NCBI GenBank assembly: GCA_016718135.1
Contig: JADKEF010000004.1
Location: forward strand, 1 to 64,000
DNA from: Acidobacteriota bacterium
GTDB taxonomy: Bacteria > Acidobacteriota > Blastocatellia > Pyrinomonadales > Pyrinomonadaceae
Direction: 5' to 3'
Length of the DNA: 64,000 nt
Shown piece by piece: positions 58,843 to 64,000 of the stretch. Numbering within the stretch: position 1 is the first letter of the stretch; the number at the start of each line of letters is the position of its first letter. Under the pieces are notes generated by a model, which was given only the letters and a program-made list of their open reading frames with translations, ran no database searches and had not been told where the DNA came from. A program made the position numbers and the translations under genes.

Positions 58843-59652
58843 CTATTTCTTTTCGTAGATATCTTTTTTGGCGAACCCGTCGGGCTTTAGTTTTCGCAGA
58901 ACGGTACGCAGGTCGCTGTCGACTTTTGTTATCAAGCGGCGAACTTTCTGCTCGGGCCGCGCCATGAAGTATGTGACGTGAGTTGTCTCGTAGCCGTTCG
59001 GGCTGTGGGGTGAGAAGTAATAGTTAGAAACGCAACGGCGCGTATCGTTGGCCTTTACTTCGTTGACCGAGTGCCAGGTCTTGTCGCCAGTGCCCATCAG
59101 GACGAGGCGGTTAAAGAGGCTCGGGATCTCGACGGGCCTGGTTACCTTTTCATCCCACAGCTCAAGGTTCCCGCCGTTCTCGGCTTTCCAATCAGGCGTG
59201 ATGTAATAGAGCAGATTGAGGACGCGATAATTCTTTTGCTCGCCGTCGTGGGAATTATCGAGATGCGGATTTAAGAAGTGCCCGTGTTCCATCGCACTCA
59301 GCCCGCCGGCGTAAAGGTGCGGGTCGCCGACGGCATCTTTGATGTTTGTCAGTTCTGCGACTTTCGCGATGACGCGTTCGTCCTGGAATGCGAAGGTGAT
59401 GTCCGAGATGATCGGGTCAAATTTGTCGAGCGATTTGGATGTGAACTTTCGCTCTCGAAAGCTATCCATCAGCCGCATCTCTTGGTTGGCAGGGAACGCA
59501 GCGGCGATACGCTCGGCGACCTCACGTGGCAGAAGATCATCGATCGCCGTGTGTTTGGCGGTCACGCCTTTTTCAGCCACGAAATCAGCCTTGATCGACG
59601 CGGCATCACGGTCGAGGCGTTCGATGATAAGTTTTATTAGTTCTTCTCGCAT
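58843..59652 (-). CDS. 2-oxoglutarate/Fe(II)-dependent oxygenase, prolyl 4-hydroxylase type
   Basis: 269 residues. The double-stranded beta-helix core has iron ligands in HGHFLNPHLDNSHDGEQKNY (His-x-Asp) and DKTWHSVNEVKAND (distal His), and the 2OG-binding Arg in TRRCVSNYYFSP. FNRLVLMGTGDKTWHSV is typical of the P4Hc-like subgroup that hydroxylates a protein or small molecule. The N-terminal part (EELIKLIIERLDRDAASIKADF) is helical. The substrate is unknown. The 137 bp before it (58706-58842) hold a GCAGGCGTCTCGCCTGC hairpin and no gene. Confidence 0.82.
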   Translation of the reverse strand: MREELIKLIIERLDRDAASIKADFVAEKGVTAKHTAIDDLLPREVAERIAAAFPANQEMRLMDSFRERKFTSKSLDKFDPIISDITFAFQDERVIAKVAELTNIKDAVGDPHLYAGGLSAMEHGHFLNPHLDNSHDGEQKNYRVLNLLYYITPDWKAENGGNLELWDEKVTRPVEIPSLFNRLVLMGTGDKTWHSVNEVKANDTRRCVSNYYFSPHSPNGYETTHVTYFMARPEQKVRRLITKVDSDLRTVLRKLKPDGFAKKDIYEKK

Positions 59653-59772
59653 CTATAGAAGATTTTCACGCAAAGACGCAAAGACCGCAAAGCGCGGATA
59701 AAAAAGTTGACCATTTTCGGCGCCCAAACGTCTAACTACCGGTTGATAACGGATTTATAGAGGTAATTATTC

Positions 59773-61044
59773 ATGGACAGACGATATTTTTTGAAGACAA
59801 GCGGGATCGGACTGGCTAGCTTTGGCTTTATGGCCGCGGCGCCGGAATTCTTGCATCAGTTCGCTGCTGCCCAGACCGTAGCGAAGGGTTATGGCAAGAA
59901 AAAGGTGCTGGTCACTATCTTCCAACGCGGCGCGGTTGATGGTTTGAATATGGTCGTGCCTTACGGCGAGAGCGAATATTACAATCTTCGCCGCTCGATC
60001 GCGATCAAAAAGCCGAATGAGACCGGCGGCGCGATCGACCTTGACGGATTCTTCGGACTGCATCCTTCGATGAAGCCTTTTGAGGCTTTGTGGAAGGAGA
60101 AGAAGCTTGCGGTCGTTACTGCCGCAGGTTCGCCGGACAATACGCGTTCGCACTTTGACGCACAGGATTATATGGAATCGGGCACGCCCGGTTACAAGGG
60201 AACCAAGGACGGCTGGCTCAATCGCGTACTGCAATCGACGACAAAGAAAGATGAGTCGCCGTTTCGTGCGGTCGCGATGACGCAGTCGTTGCCGCGAGCT
60301 CTGTACGGCAAAGCTCCATCGGTCGCGATGACAAACCTTGCTGACTTTTCGATCAAAGCCGGGATCTATTCGCAGAATATGAAGGGCGGTTTTGAAGGCA
60401 TCTACGATCAGAACTCGAAGGACACGCTTGGCGAGACGGGCAAAGAGACTTTTGAGGCGGTCAATTATCTGAAACAGGCAAATCCGGCTCAGTACAAGCC
60501 TGAGAATGGAGCTGTTTACCCAACAACACCGCTCGGACGCTCTCTCGCTCAGATCGCTCAGATGATCAAAGCGGGCATCGGGCTCGAAGTTGCGTTTGCC
60601 GAAATGGGCGGTTGGGACACGCACTCAAATCAGTCACTGGGCAATAACTCTTCGCAGGGACAGCTTGCTAATCTGCTCCGCGATTTCTCCGCTGCGATCG
60701 CCGCATTTTCGACCGATCTCGGCAAACGTATGGACGATGTCGTCGTGCTTACCATGAGCGAATTCGGCAGAACTGCTAGAGAGAACGGTACTCGCGGGAC
60801 CGATCACGGCCATGGCAACTCGATGTTCGTCATCGGCAACACCGTCAAAGGCGGCAAAGTCTACGGCGACTGGAAAGGATTAAAGAACGACCAACTAAAC
60901 GAAGGCCGCGACCTGGCTGTCACGACCGATTTCCGCGACGTCTTCGCCGAGGTTGCACAGAAACACGCCGGAGCGAGAGATCTCGGCAAGCTGTTCCCGA
61001 ATTACACGGCGGCGAAGGAGAAGTTCAGGGGATTCCTGGGGTAG
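59773..61044 (+). CDS. DUF1501-family exported protein
   Basis: 423 residues. The N-terminus MDRRYFLKTSGIGLASFGFM is a twin-arginine-like export signal. The DUF1501 pattern: KKVLVTIFQRGAVDGLNMVVPYG, LHPSMKPFEALWKEKKLAVVTAAGSPDNTRSHFDAQDYMESG, FAEMGGWDTHSNQ, VVVLTMSEFGRTARENGTRGTDHGHGNSMFVIG. The latter carries the His/Asp residues that suggest an alkaline-phosphatase/sulfatase-like metal site. Often paired with a DUF1800 gene, which is absent here. Function unproven. Followed by an intrinsic terminator. Confidence 0.88.
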   Translation: MDRRYFLKTSGIGLASFGFMAAAPEFLHQFAAAQTVAKGYGKKKVLVTIFQRGAVDGLNMVVPYGESEYYNLRRSIAIKKPNETGGAIDLDGFFGLHPSMKPFEALWKEKKLAVVTAAGSPDNTRSHFDAQDYMESGTPGYKGTKDGWLNRVLQSTTKKDESPFRAVAMTQSLPRALYGKAPSVAMTNLADFSIKAGIYSQNMKGGFEGIYDQNSKDTLGETGKETFEAVNYLKQANPAQYKPENGAVYPTTPLGRSLAQIAQMIKAGIGLEVAFAEMGGWDTHSNQSLGNNSSQGQLANLLRDFSAAIAAFSTDLGKRMDDVVVLTMSEFGRTARENGTRGTDHGHGNSMFVIGNTVKGGKVYGDWKGLKNDQLNEGRDLAVTTDFRDVFAEVAQKHAGARDLGKLFPNYTAAKEKFRGFLG

Positions 61045-61054
61045 AAAGAAGTCT

Positions 61055-61111
61055 TACCGCAAAAAGAGCACAAAAGACGCAAAAAAGAGGCCGAGAAATT
61101 GGCCTCTTTTT
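61055..61111 (+). terminator. Intrinsic terminator with a GCAAAAA-repeat lead-in
   Basis: AAAAAGAGGCC (61082-61092), loop GAGAAATT, GGCCTCTTTTT (61101-61111): perfect 11-bp pairing with a T-run. It is preceded by TACCGCAAAAAGAGCACAAA, the same microrepeat theme as the other intergenic hairpins. Ends the DUF1501 gene and may also serve the convergent SRPBCC gene. Confidence 0.85.
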
Positions 61112-61132
61112 GTTTATTTTGCAGCGCATGAT

Positions 61133-61582
61133 TTACGCGTCCGGTATCTCAGCCTCGACAAGTAACGCGAGTAGAGTAAGCGATTCCTGCCAGCCGAGAT
61201 AGCAGGCCTCGATGGGGATCATTGCCGGAATGCCTTCCTGCGTGATGTTGATCTCGGTGCCCATAGATACGGCTTTTATGATGACGGTCGTCTTCATCTC
61301 GCCGGGCATATTCGGGTCGTCGAAGCGGTCGGTGTTTACAATTCTTTCGTTCTCGACAAGCTCAAGATACTCGCCGCCGAACGAATGGCTCGCGCCGCTG
61401 CTGAAGTTCGTAAACGACATCTTATACGTCCCGCCAACGCGAGCATCAGCGTGATGGACCGTCCCCGTAAACCCATTCGGCGGCAGCCATTTGCACATCG
61501 CCGCCGGATCGAGAAATGCCTTGTAGATCTTTTCGGGAGTCGTCTTGAATACGCGGTGGAGTTTTACTGTGTTTGTTTCCAT
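61133..61582 (-). CDS. SRPBCC-family (AHSA1-like) protein
   Basis: 149 residues. The START/SRPBCC helix-grip fold is readable: TVKLHRVFKTTPEKIYKAFLDPAAMCKWLPPNGFTGTVHHADARVGGTYKMSF, GGEYLELVENERIVNTDRFDDPNMPGEMKTTVIIKAV, then the long C-terminal helix (GWQESLTLLALLVEAEIPD). Such proteins bind hydrophobic ligands, and AHSA1 relatives are related to Hsp90 co-chaperones; here the ligand is unknown. Often next to ArsR regulators, but none is present. Confidence 0.85.
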   Translation of the reverse strand: METNTVKLHRVFKTTPEKIYKAFLDPAAMCKWLPPNGFTGTVHHADARVGGTYKMSFTNFSSGASHSFGGEYLELVENERIVNTDRFDDPNMPGEMKTTVIIKAVSMGTEINITQEGIPAMIPIEACYLGWQESLTLLALLVEAEIPDA

Positions 61583-61636
61583 GACCGAATTTTACGTAGC
61601 TGATTGCGGTTTTGTTTGTACGCGCGGTGACAAAAA

Positions 61637-62032
61637 TTATTGCTGGCCCGATGCTTTCTTCAACATTTCACCCATCTTCTCGCGAATAACATTGATCGCC
61701 TTGAGCGGACGCACCATCACCTTAAATTCCGTGATCTTTCCGTCGGCGTTCCACTTGATCATGTCAACGCCATTAACGATAATGCCGTCGATCTCAGACT
61801 CAAACTCCAACACCGCATCGCTCTCGCCTATAACTTCGCGGACGTATCGGAAACTCTCGTTCCCGAAAACATGGATCGCCGCCGATAGATACATCGTCGT
61901 AATCGCCCTACCGATCTGCGGTGGGTGGACGACCGGCGAATAGAAGACGACATCATCTGCGAGCAAATCATTTAGTCCGCTCGCGTTACGATTTCGGACG
62001 ATACTATGCCAGGATTCGAGCGGTTTCATCAT
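61637..62032 (-). CDS. NTF2-like (SnoaL-type) protein coupled to parDE
   Basis: 131 residues, no signal peptide. NTF2-like fold: MMKPLESWHSIVRNRNASGLNDLLADDVVFYSPVVHPPQIGRAITTMYL, ESEIDGIIVNGVDMIKWNADGKITEFKVMVRPLKAI. The form is that of SnoaL-like nuclear-transport-factor-2 family proteins, some of which are isomerases, others without catalytic role. Its ATG overlaps the stop of the parE-like toxin gene by 4 bases, so it is translated as the third gene of a parD-parE-NTF2 cascade, an unusual partner. Confidence 0.8.
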   Translation of the reverse strand: MMKPLESWHSIVRNRNASGLNDLLADDVVFYSPVVHPPQIGRAITTMYLSAAIHVFGNESFRYVREVIGESDAVLEFESEIDGIIVNGVDMIKWNADGKITEFKVMVRPLKAINVIREKMGEMLKKASGQQ

Positions 62033-62346
62033 GATAAATCGCCGACATCGACAATTCGATTGTAGTCGAGAGCACTATGTATGACGTGCAAAATTCTTAC
62101 ACCGCCGATGAGCGGAACGTAAAAGATAAGATAATGGTCAAAATCTTTCACGAGAGACATTCTGATCGACGCGAGTTCGGTGTCCTGGAATCTGCGAGGG
62201 CTTCCTATCTCGGGAAATGCCTCGAGTTGCTCGAAAGACAAATCGCAGGCATCGAGAAATCTCTCGGCGATGGTCTCGTCGTACCCGGCTAAGTAAGTTG
62301 CGATCTCGGCCAGCTCGTCAAAAACGCCGGGTGCAAACTTGATCAT
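62029..62346 (-). CDS. parE: ParE/RelE-superfamily toxin
   Basis: 105 residues. It opens IKFAPGVFDELAEIATYLAGYDETIAERFLDACDLSFEQLEAFPEIGSPRRF, then SIRMSLVKDFDHYLIFYVPLIGGVRILHVIHSALDYNRI. This is the ParE-like branch of the RelE fold, whose characterised members poison gyrase or cleave mRNA. Which activity applies is unknown. Its start overlaps the antitoxin stop and its stop overlaps the NTF2-like start, each by 4 bases. Confidence 0.87.
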   Translation of the reverse strand: MIKFAPGVFDELAEIATYLAGYDETIAERFLDACDLSFEQLEAFPEIGSPRRFQDTELASIRMSLVKDFDHYLIFYVPLIGGVRILHVIHSALDYNRIVDVGDLS

Positions 62347-62594
62347 TTCTTCGCTTCGATCCGTCTTCGCATTTCGGCTCGAACGTCGTCCATCGTAAAG
62401 GTTACATCATCGCCGGAACGCAGCCTTTCGAGCAGAACGGTCTCCAAACGCTTTTCGTTCCGTCGTTTTTGATCGGCTCTAATAAGTTCCCTGACGTATT
62501 CGCTAGCGCTGCCATAACCGTCGTCGTTCAGCGTATCTTCGACAAAAACACGCATAGAGTCGGGTAGAGATATGTTCATTGTTGTTGTGGCCAT
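62343..62594 (-). CDS. parD: ParD-like ribbon-helix-helix antitoxin
   Basis: 83 residues. The DNA-binding part is MNISLPDSMRVFVEDTLNDDGYGSASEYVRELIRADQ, the ParD/CopG beta-strand followed by two helices. The basic C-terminal helix (KRRNEKRLETVLLERLRSGDD) would wrap the toxin. It probably represses its own promoter, which lies 9-37 bp upstream with consensus boxes. An internal ATG (sixth codon, before NISLPDS) is an alternative start. Confidence 0.85.
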   Translation of the reverse strand: MATTTMNISLPDSMRVFVEDTLNDDGYGSASEYVRELIRADQKRRNEKRLETVLLERLRSGDDVTFTMDDVRAEMRRRIEAKK

Positions 62595-62602
62595 ACAATG
62601 AC

Positions 62603-62631
62603 AATCTAGTTGGCTTGGCAGATCTTGTCAA
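62603..62631 (-). promoter_or_regulatory. Consensus sigma-70 promoter of parDE, leaderless
   Basis: On the minus strand TTGACA (62626-62631), 17 bp, TAGATT (62603-62608), then 8 nt to the parD ATG. Transcription starting 7 nt after the -10 box would begin 1-2 nt before the start codon. ATTGTCATTGT near the start and TTGTCAAT near the -35 may be antitoxin half-sites. Confidence 0.75.
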
Positions 62632-62647
62632 TCTTTGCCAATCAAGT

Positions 62648-63847
62648 TTACTCCATATTTCTTAACCGCAATCTTAACGCCTGTAGCTTAATAAACCCTT
62701 CCGCATCGATCTGATCGTATGCTCCGGCGTCGTCTTCGAATGTGACGACACGCTCTCGATAGAGGGAATTCGGCGATTTGCGGCCCAGTATTGTGACGTT
62801 GCCTTTGTAGAGTTTTACTCGGACGTCGCCGTTAACGGTTTCCTGGGTTTGGTTGACCATCGATTTGAGGATCTCGAATTCTGGGGCGAACCAGAAGCCG
62901 TAGTAGATGGATTCGGCGAATTTTGTGCCGAAGGAATCGCGCAGCCGGCCGACCTCGCGGTCCAAGGTGATCGATTCGATAGCTCGGTGAGCGGCTTGCA
63001 GGATCGTGACGCCGGGAGTCTCGTACACGCCGCGTGATTTCATGCCGACGAAGCGGTTCTCGACCAGATCGACACGGCCGATGCCATGTTCGCCGCCGAG
63101 GTAGTTGAGCTTGGTCAGCATATCGACAGCGCCGTATTTTTCGCCGTCGATCGCGACTGGCTCGCCTTTTTCGAACGAGATCGTCAGTTCCTGGGCAGTG
63201 TTCGAAGCGTTACCGGGCGATTTGGTCAGCAGGAAAATATTCTCCGGCGGGGCGGCCCACGGGTCCTCGAGAATGCCGCCTTCGTAAGAGATGTGCATCA
63301 GATTGCGGTCCATCGAATATGGTTTATCGGCGGTCGCGGTGACGGGAATGCCGTGTTTCGCACAATACGCGATCAAATCGGCACGGCCCTTGAATTCCCA
63401 ATGCCGCCACGGAGCCACGACCTTTATATCCGGTTGCAGCGAGTAATATGTCAGCTCAAAACGCACCTGATCGTTGCCCTTGCCGGTCGCTCCGTGAGCC
63501 ACGGCATCGGCACCTTCCATCTGGGCGATCTCGATCTGGCGTTTGGCGATGACGGGCCGGGCGAGCGATGTGCCGAGCAGGTAAACGCCTTCGTACAAAG
63601 CATTTGCCTTGACCGCCATCCAAACGAAGTCTTTTACAAACTCCTCACGGAGATCCTCGACGTAGAGTTTCGAGGCACCCGTTGCTAGAGCCTTTTCCTC
63701 GAGCCCTGTCATTTCGTCGCCTTGGCCCACATCGGCGCAATAGCAGACGACCTCGCAGCCGTAGGTTTCCTTGAGCCACAAGAGCATGGCCGACGTGTCC
63801 AATCCGCCCGAATAGGCGAGCACTACTTTATTTATCTTTTTGTCCAT
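62648..63847 (-). CDS. argG: Argininosuccinate synthase
   Basis: 399 residues from ATG 63847 (MDKKINKVVLAYSGGLDTS); a GTG 9 nt earlier (63856) is an alternative. It joins citrulline and aspartate with ATP, the seventh step of arginine synthesis. The ATP pyrophosphatase P-loop is VVLAYSGGLDTSAMLLWLKETYG. AVAHGATGKGNDQVRFELTYYSLQPDIKVVAPWR and SYEGGILEDPWAAPPENIFLLTKSP are family signatures, as is GIGRVDLVENRFVGMKSRGVYETPG. Divergent from argH, so one 77-bp region serves both ends of the last two steps. Confidence 0.95.
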   Translation of the reverse strand: MDKKINKVVLAYSGGLDTSAMLLWLKETYGCEVVCYCADVGQGDEMTGLEEKALATGASKLYVEDLREEFVKDFVWMAVKANALYEGVYLLGTSLARPVIAKRQIEIAQMEGADAVAHGATGKGNDQVRFELTYYSLQPDIKVVAPWRHWEFKGRADLIAYCAKHGIPVTATADKPYSMDRNLMHISYEGGILEDPWAAPPENIFLLTKSPGNASNTAQELTISFEKGEPVAIDGEKYGAVDMLTKLNYLGGEHGIGRVDLVENRFVGMKSRGVYETPGVTILQAAHRAIESITLDREVGRLRDSFGTKFAESIYYGFWFAPEFEILKSMVNQTQETVNGDVRVKLYKGNVTILGRKSPNSLYRERVVTFEDDAGAYDQIDAEGFIKLQALRLRLRNME

Positions 63848-63924
63848 TGCATTCACTAACGCAGAACCCAGTCGCTACCGCTCCCGGTTCTGACACGTTA
63901 CAATTAAACCGCACGGAGATATAG

Positions 63925-64000
63925 ATGACCAAGTCAGGACAGCTTTGGGGCGGCAGATTTACAGAAAAGCCGCATGAGACATTTGCCGAGTTTAACGACT
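63925..64000 (+). CDS. argH: Argininosuccinate lyase, 5' end only (runs off the window)
   Basis: ATG 63925 after ACGGAGAT (ribosome site): MTKSGQLWGGRFTEKPHETF and on to the window edge. LWGGRF is the conserved N-terminal motif of ArgH, which splits argininosuccinate into arginine and fumarate. A TACAAT box at 63899-63904 may be its -10. Placement opposite argG supports the call despite only 25 codons being visible. Confidence 0.85.
   Translation, partial: MTKSGQLWGGRFTEKPHETFAEFND

Noticed and set aside
59767..60624. 285-codon minus-strand open frame
   Set aside because: Antisense shadow of the DUF1501 gene; Arg/Leu-rich without recognisable motifs.

Overview
The window looks like chromosomal DNA of an Acidobacteriota bacterium, probably class Blastocatellia. 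The best single clue is a secreted protein of the 'VWFA-related Acidobacterial domain' type (15651-17835). A pair of small conserved proteins of a kind I associate with this group (13644-14495) and the mixture of Gram-negative gyrB, GH20/GH92 secreted glycosidases, DUF1501 and bactofilin fit the same picture. Genes are mid-to-high GC, except for an AT-rich island at about 29.9-31.9 kb. The taxonomic call is inference.

Layout. 0-2 kb: the broken 3' end of a flavin amine oxidase, a broken immunity-like gene and a membrane protein, all with frame lesions. 2-9.4 kb: PDZ protein, class I aminotransferase, Wza-like export protein, a fadR-fadD fatty-acid operon with a palindromic operator, tRNA-Ser and two tandem thioredoxin-fold proteins. 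9.5-13.2 kb: recF and gyrB. 13.2-15.3 kb: repeats, two paralogous small proteins and a hicAB module. 15.6-22 kb: VWFA protein, a saccharopine-dehydrogenase-like enzyme, YwbE, DinB, Aat and a MATE transporter. 22-28 kb: SGNH hydrolase, ceramidase-like protein, mnmA, mscL, bactofilin and ttcA. 28-32 kb: accessory island with vapBC between copies of a 54-bp repeat, a REP-associated IS200-type transposase, a nuclease-like pseudogene, a DNA adenine methylase remnant and two small acidic proteins. 32-44.4 kb: beta-lactamase-fold hydrolase, esterase, then cdaR, cdaA, mreB and an FHA-GAF-cyclase in one direction, cysteine desulfurase, and a TPR/sigma-54 activator split by a frameshift. 44.5-53.2 kb: clpS, ileS, lspA-lgt, small secreted proteins and rluD. 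53.2-61 kb: GH20 hexosaminidase, a frame-broken GH92 mannosidase, a 2OG-Fe(II) oxygenase and a DUF1501 protein. 61-64 kb: SRPBCC protein, a parDE module coupled to an NTF2-like gene, and divergent argG/argH.

How genes work together. fadR and fadD form an autoregulated fatty-acid activation unit. cdaA-cdaR make and modulate c-di-AMP next to mreB. mnmA and ttcA thiolate tRNA, using sulfur mobilised by a cysteine desulfurase such as the one at 40.1 kb. lspA and lgt mature lipoproteins. Three toxin-antitoxin modules (hicAB, vapBC, parDE) are present.

The most striking signal is in the 156-bp clpS-ileS gap. It contains a short ORF with the run Ile-Ile-Ile-Asn-Ile, a 9-bp antiterminator pairing and a competing intrinsic terminator directly before ileS. 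This is the architecture of leader-peptide transcription attenuation tuned to isoleucine. Other recurrent signals are a family of intergenic hairpins built from 9-11-nt microrepeats, -10 boxes 6-8 nt upstream of start codons (leaderless mRNAs), and many single-base indels, often in short homopolymers, that break otherwise conserved genes. The indels may be sequencing errors rather than biology.
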